Source: Phoebastria nigripes
Taxonomy: Eukaryota > Chordata > Aves > Procellariiformes > Diomedeidae
Assembly: GCA_035582835.1 (NCBI GenBank)
Contig: JAYKAV010002788.1
Span: 315,040-379,039, forward strand
DNA: 64,000 nt
Direction: 5' to 3'
Each line of letters opens with the position of its first letter. The first letter of the stretch is position 1. A model generated the notes under the pieces. That model was not told where the DNA came from, made no database searches, and worked only from the letters and a program-made list of their open reading frames with translations. Both the position numbers and the translations under genes were made by a program. Shown here in pieces: positions 48,852 to 62,048 of this stretch.

Positions 48852-51800
48852 GGAAGGGAAAAGAAAGGAAATGTGGGTTTCCATGGATTCCCATGACTGT
48901 TGGGATGGGGCATGGAGGGGCCAGTAGGCAGGATCATGGTGCCTAAAGGTCCTGGGATAGTTGGCCCAGGCAAGGTGGAGAGCTGTTGGACTGAATATTG
49001 ATATCCAAAGGTTTTACAGAGCTCTATGAAAGACTGATTACTTGAATAAAGACAGAGCATAAATTATTAATGATTTTCCTTTCATAAATTGACCTAGAAC
49101 ATTTTCTTGCAACATTTTAGAAGGCCCAGAAGTGAAAGCTTCTATAAGGGATTCCACAGGAAACGGCATTTCGTTTGGTAGCCAGCAGTACTTTTACTGG
49201 AAAATATTTTAAATATTGTTATCAATGCAAAGGCCACAAATAACTCAATAACTCTAACATGTTGACAGCAGGACAGTAATGAGGGCAGGACAGTTATATA
49301 AGGTTTTAGATTTTGACTGCTTGGTTGTTTCGAATAGTTTTAAGTCACAGATTCATGAATAAGGAATACAATCTTACATTATCCTGGAAAGCAGTGGGTT
49401 TGGAAAAGATGCAAATGTCATATTGTTCAAGCAAATATATTCATGTTTTCAGCATGATGCTTCATTAAAAAGGATTTAAACAAACCCTAGCAGCATAAAT
49501 ATGTCATATGAATGCTCACTTGATTCTCTCTGTACATAAGACTAGATAAAGATATATCACAGTGCTTCTACAATGTGTATGCTTCTGCTGCCCATGCTTT
49601 TCAAAACACACAGTTAATGAAGTCTGAAGAAATCATCTAACAGAGAAAGATGTAAAGAATTCAGTGTGCTCAGTTTATCAAAAGAAAATTGGGAGATGAC
49701 TCAATAACGAACAAGCACCTTTGCAGGCATAAAAAAACAGGATATGAAAAGATGCTTTAGATAAGCACAAAAAATACTTTTTGCTGTACTTGATGAAGTA
49801 ACATTATAAATAAGGTTTTAATTTCTATAACTGAGGCTGATTAAGCATTGGAATAAATAAGGCAAAGTCCAATTCTGTGTAGTCTGCGATCTTCAGATCA
49901 GAAAAGCAGGGTTTCTGAGAGATATGCTTTCTTCAAATGCAATTTGTTATGCACTGTATAAAATATAACAGTCCATGCTATACAGAAACAAAAATATTGG
50001 ATTTATGCTCTCTCCTGCTTTTAAAAATATATGAATGAAAGTGAATTCAACATTATCAGGAAGTCCTTGTTCACAAGGACTGAGGTCCGAGTAGTCACAC
50101 AAATTTCCAAGGCCACCCTGTTTCACAACTGTCCTCCTTTAAAACTGTCACTGGCCTCCCTAGCTAGAAAAGGCTGCAGAAGGTTTAGGTACCTGCAGTC
50201 CTGCTTGAACNAAAACAAGCAATTGCAGGAGCCAAATACTATGAATGCATAAAATAGTCACAGTGTTTAAGGATATCTAAAATATTTGATAAGGACAGCA
50301 GATGAAATGTAAAGCCCAAAAATTCTGAATTTTATTATTTTCATGATCATGTTTTATGATTTCTTTTATGATTTCTAAAGTTTTTTCATACCAAGAACTG
50401 GGTTCTTAGGTCCATGCATAAGAGAAAACCCACCCCACCATCAACACATCTGGAATTTTTCCAAGAATATTAAATGAACATTAAATAAGCTTTCATTGCT
50501 TTTAGCCTACATAACCATCAATATTAGTGAGTTAAATGAACCATGAAAAGATACTAAACAAAATAAGCAAATTCCTGACTCATTTGTTCTTCTCTATTGC
50601 TTTTTCTGAAGCATGAAAGGAATCTTACAGAGGTAAATATGTTTAATTGGTTTATATTTAAAGCTTTAAGGGAAAATGTTGTATAAATAATACACACAGT
50701 TGACATTGACAGAGCAGGAACACTATGCCCTACTCTATCGAAGACGATATATACCCTACTTTACTGCAGCTGTAAGTATGTGATAACATTCAAACTTCAG
50801 TGGCTGCTGGAGGTAATAAAGAATTGGGAATGGCATTGGATTATTTATTTTTAATTGCATTCTCTTCCTTCATGTCTGATACACATTACATTAATTAAAG
50901 TGTGTATGTCATTCTGAAATTTTTGTTAGAAAACCTTAGTATCCACAGAGACTTTAGAGATTATCAAATAATCAAAAAATTAACAGAAATTTAAAAAATA
51001 CAAGTTTTCAGGTGAAAAAGTTGGAATTCAGTGTTTCCAAAAGACCGCTGAACAGCCTTGTGACTGGCAGAATCCTCAGAGGAAAAAAGTTAACCACTAA
51101 CCAAGCAAAAACATATGATAAAGGAAAAAGAATTAGCATTTGAAACAATGAAAAAGGATGGGAAAAGAAAGCATTTGAAGCAAATTCACAGAAATTTGCT
51201 ATGGAGTTTCAAGAAAAGGTAGGTAGTTCTGAATATAAACCTTTTTGCCCCGTTTGATAGTCAAGAAGTTATTTAGCAAAATTCTTACAGCAGTTTTCAC
51301 ACATTGAAAATCAGTAAACAGGAAAAAAATCAGAATCTCTTTGCAGAGCTTGTAAACAGTGGGCAAGGGCTCTAGTCAAAGAATAGAGAGAAAGTAAGTA
51401 TTGTGTAGCTACTTAGACAACACAGCCATATATCGTAATGGTTTCATACTTATTTAGATTAATGCTGCCTTCTTCCATCAAGCTTTAGGTAGCGGTCATT
51501 TTCTGGCCTGCAGCACAAGAGCTGCCTTTGTATAATGATCCACGTGGGATTCATAAGTACATTACTTTAAAATTACTACGATAGGTATAATAGTGTTGTC
51601 ATATAACACAGCTGGACACTTTACTGTGTAAATCCATTCTGTCCCCAAAGATCAAAAAGACAAAGAACCTCGTAAGTAGTCAGTGCTAAAATTAGTCATG
51701 GGAGAAAAGTAAAATTGGTTGCTCAAGAGGTATTGTGCAAGAACGCCAACAGCTAAAACCAGTACTACGAACACAGAAAGCACACAAGCACGCCCTTATC

Positions 51801-51880
51801 ATTAACTCTGATCAAGTAGAGAGAGACCTGACCAGGAGCTTCTGGCCATTAGTAAGCTGGGCCCCATGACTTTTTTTTTT
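48844..51880. other. Non-coding AT-rich stretch
   Basis: Nothing recognised. ORFs are 91 codons or shorter. One N lies at 50211. Confidence 0.7.
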
Positions 51881-51906
51881 GGGGGGGTGGGTGGTGGGGG
51901 GGTGGG
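51881..51906 (+). repeat. G-quadruplex motif 2
   Basis: A G7 tract, GGG, GG, a second G7 and GGG, separated by single T residues, directly follow a T run (from 51871). This is the strongest quadruplex motif in the window on the plus strand. Confidence 0.8.
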
Positions 51907-52061
51907 ATTTCTCTGTCCATTTATGTTTTCTTCTCTCATCATTATCTTACATGTTTCTGCTTTTTCTTAATTTCTTGAAATCTTTTCCTATAACCCTCAT
52001 ATTTTAATTTCAGTTTCTCTCTTCCCTATCTCATTTTTACTTCATATTTTTTCTCCCGCAG
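51907..52061 (+). other. Long pyrimidine tract with acceptor-like end
   Basis: About 150 bases are very rich in T and C and end TTTTTTCTCCCGCAG at 52061. After it an open plus frame of 53 codons runs to a TGA at about 52222-52224. No donor of good quality and no protein family is recognised. Confidence 0.3.
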
Positions 52062-55000
52062 CCATCCGTATGATATAAGAGGAAGAAGGGGGATATTAGA
52101 ACAGTGCCGAAAAACTTGCTTAGCATTAGTGGTACATCATCAGGTTGCATTATACCTTCTTGCCCTTCAATTTCAAACTAAAAAATTAGGAAGAGCACCC
52201 TTCTGTTCCGAGCCAGACAACTGAGAAATAAGCCAACCCAGGACTCTTAAATTAACTCAGTTCTGCACTCCTTTGCAGTTGCAGAGTAGGATCTGGTATT
52301 CTTTATTTCACAAGTTAGTTGGTTTGTGCAGTACTGCACTGGTAAACCTGATGGCAACCAAATTAGAAATGGGCAAACCTGATGTACCTGCATTTACCCT
52401 TGACTACGTCTTTGATTGGTTATTTCTGAATATTGTTACATGCTTGCCATTTTTCACTAAAGACCTGTTTTCTTCAGCAACCGAGGAAGCATAAAGTCTG
52501 CTTCGCTTGTAAAGCACTTGCTAGGTAAGAAGTAATAATACCATCAACTCTGATTATCCTCTTGTCCAACTTGCAAGAATCTACAATTGTTTTTAAAATT
52601 AATTTCTTTCTGAAACGATGGAGGAAAAACTAAAACCTGAATAACTGTGCTGCATTCTGCTCCAGTCTGCCAAGGCGTTCCTCATTTAATGTGCCACATT
52701 CATGTCACCGAGTTGTGCAACACCTACACATCAGGGGCCCCAGCAGGCTCTACCCAAAGGCCTTTGCTTATTGTCCGCAGATACCAGGTGATGGTGCACA
52801 CCTGGGTCTCAGCCTGAATAGAAGTTCAGATGCAGCTGGGCACTCACCTTACTCTGGGAATCAGACATGCTATGAGCCAAATGGACTAGAGGGGAAAAAT
52901 AGACTGAGGGGAAAAATGACAAGTTTATGGGAAGTGCAGAGAAGAACCAGAAAGAGAGTGTAAATCTCCAACATCCCGTGGCACTGCCTAAATCACCGCA
53001 TTTCCCCAATCTTAATATTTTGATTAATATTTTGTCTTAAATACTGTATTGTTTAGTCTGTGCCTTTGGAGGTTAAACTCTATTGTTTTTAAAAAAAAAA
53101 CACTGCTATGTTTTGCTTTAGATCTGCCTTAATATTAAACAGCATTGACTTCACATGGATGTGATGGAGATGCAGGAATTGATGTAACCTATTATGTTTT
53201 CTTTCTTTTAATGGAAATATTAAATACCTGGTGATTTTATGGTGATTTCTTTTCCTTAAAAAAAATTATTGTTTCTATCTCATTCCTAAAGCAATAATCA
53301 TGCTATTAAAAGGACTAAGGTTACTAACAAAGATCCAGTTTCAAATTTTATGCACACAAATTATTTATTTTTTCATTATCCTTATGAATCAGAGATGCCA
53401 GGCTACTTTTATATTATTCTATCTTGTATTATAGTGTAAAGAAGGAAGTTTTTGGTAGGAAGCATTCACCAGATTGATAGAGAAACCCTTCATTGTCCTC
53501 TCACAAAATAAAGATGTCTCCTCATACTCCTCACTATCTTAAAAGCTAGAGGTCTGTCCAAAAATCTGTAAGATGTGTGGAAGCCTTCTGCTTTTTCAGC
53601 TTTCTTCCAGAACTCTAACAGTGGGGCTGCTGTGGTTCAATTATTTTGGGGTGTCATTTTGGTTACAAAGCCTCCAGAGTTCCCAGTGGGTAAATCCTGG
53701 TAACAAGCCTGAGAAGCTGAGAAGATCATGTTTATGTCTCTAATACCCCACCAGTCAGTCTTTGCTGCGTGCCTGGTGATTGCATACAGTCAAGCATATA
53801 AAAGCAGCTAAGAGTTTCTCAACGTGCAGGCCAGCTACCATCCAGCCTTTGGATTGCTTCTGCCACAACCAGAAGGCATGCTAGAATACTGCCACGTAAA
53901 CAGTGCTCAGGGATATATCTGCCCTCTACCAACTTCTGCCATTTCTAAAATTGTTGCAACACAACCATTTTCTCATTGTATTCTAGTTTTATTTTGCAAG
54001 TCCCATTTAGCTAGAGGTTGCTCCCTGTTCTGCTTCAAAAGACCCATTCTAAGTAAGTGTGATACAAACCCTGTATTTTAAATGTTTTTCTTTAAGGCAA
54101 CAATTAGATTTCAGAAACTTTACTACTTTATAAATGAGCTTTCAGTTTTGATTGCTTTTCTATACTTCTGTAGAAGACACCTAATTGTCTAAGTCATTAA
54201 ATACACATTTTCTAAGTCATTCCCTTTACCCAGAAAAAGTTTTGATCATAATTACTGATCATCTTTCTTTCTTTGATTATGATTAGTTTGTGGATCTTGT
54301 TTTACTGAATTCATCTACTTATTTCTGTGACCCCATGAATGCTTAGACTGCCTCCCAAGACAATCTATTCTTATAATGTGAACACTCATAATTCATGATT
54401 GCTCAATGCAACAAACCAGTCTCTGAATTAGCACCAGTATAAAATACTTTTCTAACAGCTTCTTAAAAGTGCTAACATCTAGAAACTGCAGAATAGCCAG
54501 ATAAACTAGATGTACTAATAGGTTTTTTCTAGAACTGTTGCCCACTAACTTGACCTTAGAAGGAAAACCAAAGTATTTTTAATGAAAGGGAATTCCGAGT
54601 TGCTATGAAATGTGACAAATGAGGATGCCACTGTAGTAGTATTTTCACTTCTTCAAAAGGTAACACTGCAAGGAATCAATAAAAAGTAAGAAAGACATCA
54701 ATAATGGATTATTCAGACCACTTAAAATGAGGTTGAATACAACACAGCCAAAAGGAGAAATTACTATGAAAAATCATTAAAATGGCTGCACCATGTTAAA
54801 GAGATATCGCATGCCTTTAAATGTACCAGAGAATGGTTCTGTTCCACAACACATTAGTTCACATGGCTGGCTTTAAACTATTTTAAAAGAAACATGTCTT
54901 TACACTACAAATGTCTAAAATTCCTTTAATTCACAAGTCCTGAACTGGAGTGAATAACAGAAAATAGGATGTTTTCAGTCACGCCTTTACAACACCAAAA

Positions 55001-55957
55001 AGGGGCACAGAATCTTCCCCCTGCCCCCTTGACCTGCAATTTTCCTTCAGCAAATCTGAGGAAACACATCCCTTGGCAACAGAAACTGAGCAGTGTTAAA
55101 TGTATTTGCTTCCAGCTGTGTTAGGGAAGTTTCAGGGGTATCCCATACCCCAGACGTTCTCCTCCCCCTAGCACCATAGGAGGGACACTACAGCTCAAGG
55201 TAACATGAGTTACCTCAGCTTCAACAGCTTCAGTGTTTCCAGGCATTTTCTCTCTCTGCTTACTGACCATCAATGGTCCTGACAGTACCTTACACCTAAC
55301 GCTCACAGTTTCAATACTGGAGGCATTTGCATTTTTCATGAGTGCTCAAACCAAAGAACAATGAATGCTGAAGTATCCACAGCATTGACTGACTGAGAAG
55401 AGATTCTGAGACAGGTATTTATAATTGCAAAGTTTACATTTAATTTATAAGATTTTTGGTTTCTAAAGAGATGCAAGAGCCAGCTGTGAGTCACATGATG
55501 AAAGACACAACTTGGGTTGCTTTTTGTGCCACAGTGCCCATACATATTTCCTTCTGAGGAAAGGGGCGTGTTTATAGGAACACTGCTTAAGCTAAGGAGA
55601 TCAGGAAAACCAGAATAAAACCAGGATTTTCTTTTTTTTTTTTTAAGTAGAACCGTATGTACCAGAGATTTCCACTCAGATGAAGACAAGCATTCACCTT
55701 ATGTTAAATTCCTGCAGAATATACCCATAACACTTTGTTGCATGCCAATAAAGTCATTATACCGGAGTAGTATTGTTTCTACTCTTTCATTCTATGACAT
55801 GTGAGAGATATGCATAAGGCACAATAAACTGCACATCTGCTCTCTAAAGAGTGGTGTTATAGTCTTTATAGCAGCTTTGTCACATCCCAAACATTTCCAG
55901 AACAACCTCATGAAAGCCCAAGGACTGATTTAGCAGAATCTGTACAGCACTCAGTGA
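52062..55957. other. Non-coding stretch
   Basis: ORFs up to 117 codons (55336-55689 minus) are unrecognised, and A/T homopolymers occur near 53090 and 55630. The 90-codon plus ORF at 52691-52963 lies in a GC-richer patch but has no domain or splice support. Confidence 0.65.
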
Positions 55958-55980
55958 GGTCCTCAGCGATCCTGAGGACC
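55958..55980. repeat. Perfect 9-bp hairpin with possible outer stem
   Basis: GGTCCTCAG (55958-55966) pairs with CTGAGGACC (55972-55980) across CGATC. Further out GCACT and AGTGC can extend the fold to about 50 bases with an internal loop. It is shorter than usual for a microRNA precursor and no known family is recognised. Confidence 0.75.
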
Positions 55981-57553
55981 ATGCTGTCAGTGCCTCCATA
56001 TGCCCTTCCCCATGTAGAAAGTCTGCCACTTCTCAAGATATTTTTTGATCTTCTTACAAAAGTTAGTTTTACTGGAGGTAAAATACAAGTTAATATAAAA
56101 TAAATTAGTGTTTTAAATTTGCAAAAATATTTTTAAGTGGATTTTCTGTATGAACATGTTTTCCAATCTTCCATCACAGAATCACTTGGCAGCTTACAGA
56201 CACGATGGCCTTATTAGCTTTTTTTTTTTTTTTTTAAATGCGTCATCTACAAATGTTAAACAGGAAAGAAGAAAAGAATGAGAGCACCGAAATAATTCAG
56301 AAAATTGTGTACATACTTGGCAGCCCTCACTGATCTTTTGAGTGATATGCTTTTCATTAATGAGGAAAATGAAAACCAAAATTGCTGATCTAATAAGCAA
56401 CGAGAGAATGCAGATAGGAACAAAAAAGTACATCTATGTTGCTTAACATTAAAATGTCAATTTCTCTGATATTTTTCTTCAGAATAAGGGTTCATCCTTG
56501 GAATTAGCCAGCAAAATTAATTATTTCTCTCTGTTTTTAATATGGAATCTATACTTTCTATTACTGTACACATTTAATCAATTTAAGGAAATACATGATG
56601 CTGATTCTGAGTTGTCTAATTAAAAGTAGCTTAAAAATACTGAGAATAAATATGTACTGATGTCAAATTATAGTGAAATTCAATTTATTTATTTTCTAGT
56701 CCTATGCCTTCAGGAAATACTAACAATAAATTTTGAAATTAATTCTTGTCTAAAACAAGGGTTTTCTATCCCGTAAAACTTGTTTTGACTGTAGGACTCT
56801 CATTAATGTACTTTGCAAGATCAATGTCTGATGGTGTTCTTTGCAGTGAATCTTGACAAGGTGACAATTTGCATTTGTTAAAAGAATACTGGACATTTTA
56901 GCTGGCTGTTCTTTCCAGATATAAGTATAAACAGGGCTATACTGTGATAGTAATGTGATAGGAGGATCCAGGAGGATCTTTTGGGAAACAGAAAGGTAAA
57001 GGCCATGACAGCTGACAGGGAGCAGAAGAAAACAGAAATGAAAGCAGATTGTCAAATTTATTTCATAACAGCCTTCTGTTAGAAGCACTAACACTTCTGT
57101 TAGACAGCACTACAACCTCTTTAAAACAGGCACAGAACCACAGCCATGGCTTTGTCATGTAAAAAGCATATACTCAGATTATTACCTTTCAAGGGGAGTT
57201 GTCCTATTCCTTTTCATGGATGAAAGTCATAAAATTTAAATCTTAGAATTATTTTCAAAATTTTTGAGAACTTAGAAATGATTCCAGGTAAAAAAAAATT
57301 AAAATATGTTAATCCAGTGTTTAAAGCCTTTTCCATTTCCATTACCTTTCTAAATTACAGTGTACTTCTGGGAAAAAAAAAAAAAAAAAAGCCCTATACA
57401 GACTTTTAGGACAGATATTAACATACAACAGTGGAGTGGCTGTACTATATCTGACTAAATGGACATGAAGCCCAGCAACCTGTATCCAGAATGAATTGTC
57501 TCCATAACTCGATGCTTAGGAAAGAATAAGAGCACATTTGATGTCTCCCTCTA
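55981..57553. other. Non-coding AT-rich stretch
   Basis: T17 lies at 56219-56235 and A18 at 57373-57390. A 114-codon minus ORF (56750-57094) has no recognised domain. Nothing else is seen. Confidence 0.7.
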
Positions 57554-58112
57554 ACAGAATCAAAGAAATCTTGCTTAGATAGGACTTTTGGATGTCATTT
57601 AAGTCCAGCCTCCCACTCAGAGGAGCTCTGAAAACCTCCAAGGATGGGGGTTCCTGGATAACCTGTTCCAGTGCTGCACCCCCCTCCTAGTGAAAAGGAT
57701 TTTCCTAATGTCCAGACTAAACCTCAGAACCCACTATGTAGTCCCTTTGTCCCTTGTACATAGTCTAGCACAACCAATCCCCATCCAGTCTCACCAGGGC
57801 ACTCATGATTTTCCAGACTTCCGTTATATCATATTCTGTATCATATTCTTCTCAAGTAATCTCTTTTATAGACTGAAGAATTCTATCCAATGCAGCTGTC
57901 CTTTGTACAAAGCTATTGTAAATGGCTCAGAAGACATTTCATACCTTCGCTCATCCTTGTTGCTCTTTTGTGAACCTTTTCCAATTCTACTACATTCTCT
58001 TCAAGATGAGAGGACCAGAACTGCACACAGCATTCAATATGTAGACAAACTATGGATTTATACAGTGGCATAACAATGTTCTCTGTTGTGTTCTCTATTT
58101 TATTTCCATTTT
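57554..58112 (-). mobile_element. Old, diverged CR1 LINE remnant
   Basis: On the plus strand this is the reverse complement of a CR1 3' region. ACAGAATCA opens it, then AACCTGTTCCAGTGCTGCAC, then TAGTGAAAAGGATTTTCCTAATG, then an ACCAGAACTGCACACAGCAT block and GGATTTATACAGTGGCATAA, in the order expected from the 3' UTR back into the end of ORF2. Every block carries substitutions and small indels and the terminal octamers are gone, so this copy is much older than those at 1-80 and 13341-13520. The 127-codon plus ORF at 57690-58073 lies antisense inside it and is not a gene. The exact ends are approximate. Confidence 0.85.
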
Positions 58113-61100
58113 TGTAGGAGAAAGAAATTCATTTGGTCTTAGTGGAATGTAGAATTTTTACTAGGAAAAGTAATCACTAAAAAAAGAACATTTGAAAACC
58201 ACTAACACCTTCCAAAAAGGAGGTATATTTTTAGAGAAACTCCATTGAATACCTCCTACAGAATGGGAGCCAGTGTCAGTAATCTACATATAAACATGGA
58301 GAACCGTTAAGATCTTTCTATCACACAAACTATAACTGCAGAACAAGCTTCCGCAGAGGCTCAACCAGATACAGAATCTGAACTTCATTAGGAGAAATTA
58401 AACAATCTTCCCTTCAGAAAACGCATTTTCAAAATAAGAAAGCCAGTCATGGACACACTTTCTTCTAAATGTTTCAAATGCTAATTTGCTGAAGCAAAAC
58501 AACAAATAAACACACCTTATACAGGAAAGGCGAACAAATGATGAGCAGTTACAACAAATACAAAACACAAAACAGCAAATGAACTTTCACATTAAAAGAT
58601 GGTTATTCAAACCTTTAACAAAACTAAGTATGAAAAGGGATTATTATTTACAATTACATTATTCTCTCTGTAATGAAATTGAGCTTTGTATTTTGTACTG
58701 TTGACTTCCCCCCCCCAAAAAAAAAAAAAAAAAAGTCTTTAAAAACACAATATTGACATTTTTCAAAGGCTATTCTCTTTGGAGAAAAGCAGAATTTTTT
58801 ATCAGACCAATACTGTCCTCATGAATTTTTAGAAAAGAAGACACTGTTTCCTTAGAAATGGATTAACTTTTGGGGCTGTAACACATTATTGTAACCATTA
58901 CTCATAAGAAAATCTGGGAGATTCACAGTTTCACTTAAACTATAAACAGGTTTGTTTTACAAGACTAAAAATAAAATAAACCTTTCTTCCTAACATTATT
59001 CTTAAGCTTATTTTATGCCTCCAAAGTAGACCAGCTTGATTAATTTGTATCATATTAAGAACACAGGTGAATTGCAAAAGCAGTATACAGAAACATCAAC
59101 CTTTTCAGGTCCAATTTTGAGTAAGTTAATCTCATTTGGAATATTCATTTAAGAGGGTACTGTATCATTTTACCATGTGATAGCATTAATAAAGTATCTA
59201 ATGGTAACTGTATGCATCAAACAGGCTCCTTTTCCATTATAAAAAGTGTTAATTCTTCTCTAATTAGCATTTATGCCAGAATTTCACTTTGCCAGCCGGA
59301 CAGGCCACACAGACTATTGCACAGGTAGGAGTGTTTTCACTGCCATGTAACCAACTCTGCCATATATGCATAGCACAGACAGTCAGAATACATACAGTAG
59401 GTTTGAGACTTCCCTCAACCTCATCACACACATTACTACTTATATGTTTCTCAGTTGTCCTTGGGTAAGCATATAACTGGAATAATGTTCATTATTCCAA
59501 ACAATACATTTTGCCCACTCCTGGCCATTTACTTCCCTGAGGGCCATTCAGGATTGTGTAAAAGTTTTGTAGGTTGGTTCATTTATTTGTTCAGGATTGC
59601 CACCTCCTGCCTGCTACATTTGTTTGGAACCCTTCATTGCTCCCATGCAACTGGACGGGTACATATCATCTCTCTGTGCATGTCATGTCCACAGAGGAGA
59701 AGGGAACATGTAACCTAGAAATATGGCACCCTAGATCCAGCTGCCTGAGCAAGAACTCATCTTGCCCCAACAAGTTCTCCACATTAGGTTAATTCTGGTT
59801 ATATCACTTAGGCCCCACTGGCTATAGTCTTGTGCATTTCTGGAGCATATAACAATTTACATATAGTAAAGAAACAGGGATCTCGGGTAACAAAAATAAT
59901 CCAAATCCTGGGAATGCAAATTAAGCCACAGAAAGATGCAATGAGCATGCAAAGGCAAAAAGAGCAATCAGATAGTGTGACTAGGGCTCAGGGACATCTG
60001 AGTTTCATCAGTCTACAGTGGTAAGACCGCAAGCACAACAAATAAGTTTGCCTACTGGTTCTAGGTCCAGGTTGGTCAAAACAATGACAGCATAGAAGTT
60101 TCTACATGCAAATCATGGTTAATCTGAAAGCTGGATAATTGGGCCACAGTTTGTCAAGAGTTGATCATATATGCAAAATATTAACTATAAAACAGCCTTG
60201 TACAGTAAGTTCCTTTCACAGCTCTAGTTTTTGTAGCTTACGTTGCCCCAGTTCACAAATTAAGCAGCAAACAATAGGAGGAAAACTTAGTGTGAATTAT
60301 TTTCTAACAGTGCTCCCAAGCAGAAGCACATTTTGAGCAGTATTATTCAGATTAGCCCCTCAGAAGCTTATTTTAACCAGCCTTTTTTAACTCTGTTGGA
60401 TTCCTATGGCAAGGAATTCATAGACTGCATAAAAATGATCTGGGTGAAATATGCATATTAGTCTTGCAAGCATATTAATTACCTTGATTTTTTTTAAAAT
60501 CAAATAACTNCAGATAAGAGGCTAGTGCAATTGCAGACTGCACAAGGATTCCTTACAAAAACCTTATGACAAAAAAGTAATTAATTACATATCAGTTCCA
60601 TGAAGCATATACAAGCAACATTTTTATAGACCATAAATTATATACTTTGGAGATTGCCATGAGCACTCAGTACTGGAAAGTCTCTAACTATCCTGTATTT
60701 CCATACTATTTAGATGTTAAGGGTCATCCAGACGGGTAAAGATTTGGAAACAGATAAAAAGAATTATTTCCATCTGGATATTAACCATAACAGTCTGTGA
60801 CTCTCCAGAAGGAATCTGAAATCATTTGTAGATGCAAAATTTTAAAAAGAAATAGGCTTACTTAAATTGCAGAAGACTAACAGTTAAGAAAATTATGTTA
60901 CATTTTTCTCTGAGATAATCCAGGATTATTTTGGCTTCTTTATATAATCACTTCCAAGTACTGCAAAGTATGTGATATTAACCTCTTGATATGGGGCAAA
61001 AGTCTGAGCAAATAGAAAGCAAACTTGCCTCATTACAGTCAAGAATAATGAAGGCTGAGCCAGGGACAGGCAAATTCTGAGATGATGGGTCTATCTTTAC

Positions 61101-61547
61101 ATTCTTATATTTAAATCATTATTAATTCTGCACTTGTCCAAGCATAAAGAACCAGTGAAGAAAAGAAATTCAGTGTCTATATTTCCTGTCCCAAGCTCAT
61201 TCCATTCTGCCACATCTATTTAGACACTGAACCTTTTGCCAGATGTGCACAGAACACTATAAACCACTATTTTCTAAAACATTGTGCTCCAGAGAAAGAT
61301 AATCATTTTACTTATCACTTGCACCAGCCTAAAGCAGGACACGTGGATGAGCATCAAGGATATTAAATCTTTTTAAATAGCTAGGAACTATACTGAGGTT
61401 TGGGTTTTAACATTATATTAATATTCAACAGCAACAACTTGGTTTATTAACACCTTAGGGTAACATTGTGAAGCACTTAAAAACAGCTCAGTAGTTACAT
61501 CAAATTTATGAGGCCACTTATTCTAACATAGACTGTAGATACCCAAA
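58113..61547. other. Non-coding AT-rich stretch
   Basis: A C9 run followed by A18 lies at 58708-58734. ORFs are 87 codons or shorter. One N lies at 60510. No repeat family is recognised. Confidence 0.7.
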
Positions 61548-62048
61548 ATGCCCACAATATTTTACTTAGTGTCTGAAATTTTATCTTCTTTGGATAGAGC
61601 CAAACTGCCTGCTATATGGTCCAGTCATACTACTAGTTTATTTCCTAGTCAGTGGATATACTTCTTTCCTTCCATTAGGATGGACCACATGATAAAAGGA
61701 TATGCCTTGTTGTCAGCACTGAGCAGCTGCCTAATTAATTTAACTTTAATTTCTTCTTACGAGGAAGTGTCTGCAAGTGTCTGTGTATCAGCAGTTATAG
61801 CAGTATGCAGTCTGCTGCCAGAGGACAGAGCCAATGATGCAACTGAGAAAACACAGATGGTTAGCTGTTGTCCTTTCCCTGGCACTGAGGTAGATGGGGA
61901 AGGGAATCCTTCAGAACTGGATGCACTTAGCCTAGCTTGGGCACGCTACCACAGGACGGAACAGCAACCTCACTGGACGCAACTTAAGCCAGATGTCATC
62001 CATTCTGCTACCTTCCTGCTGATCCGGCACAGTATGGCTCAAAGGTGA
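61548..62048 (+). other. 166-codon ORF ending at a donor-like site
   Basis: The ORF starts at an ATG preceded in frame by TAG at 61536 and ends at TGA (62046-62048). The stop overlaps a donor-like CAAAGGTGAGA, so a splice at 62043/62044 would leave the frame open into a next exon. The first half is hydrophobic; the second half is polar and acidic (LPEDRANDATEK, GTEVDGEGNPSELD) and looks more protein-like. No domain or family is recognised. A frame this long can arise by chance once or twice in 64 kb, so this is a candidate only. Confidence 0.2.

Noticed and set aside
52062..52224. Open frame with RRGILEQC…C, faintly like an insulin-type A chain
   Set aside because: The family needs adjacent cysteines followed by a fixed Cys spacing. 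The adjacent pair is missing, the last Cys is not in place, and no B chain or leader lies upstream.
57690..58073. 127-codon plus ORF as a gene
   Set aside because: It lies antisense inside a CR1 remnant; the sequence is explained by the repeat.
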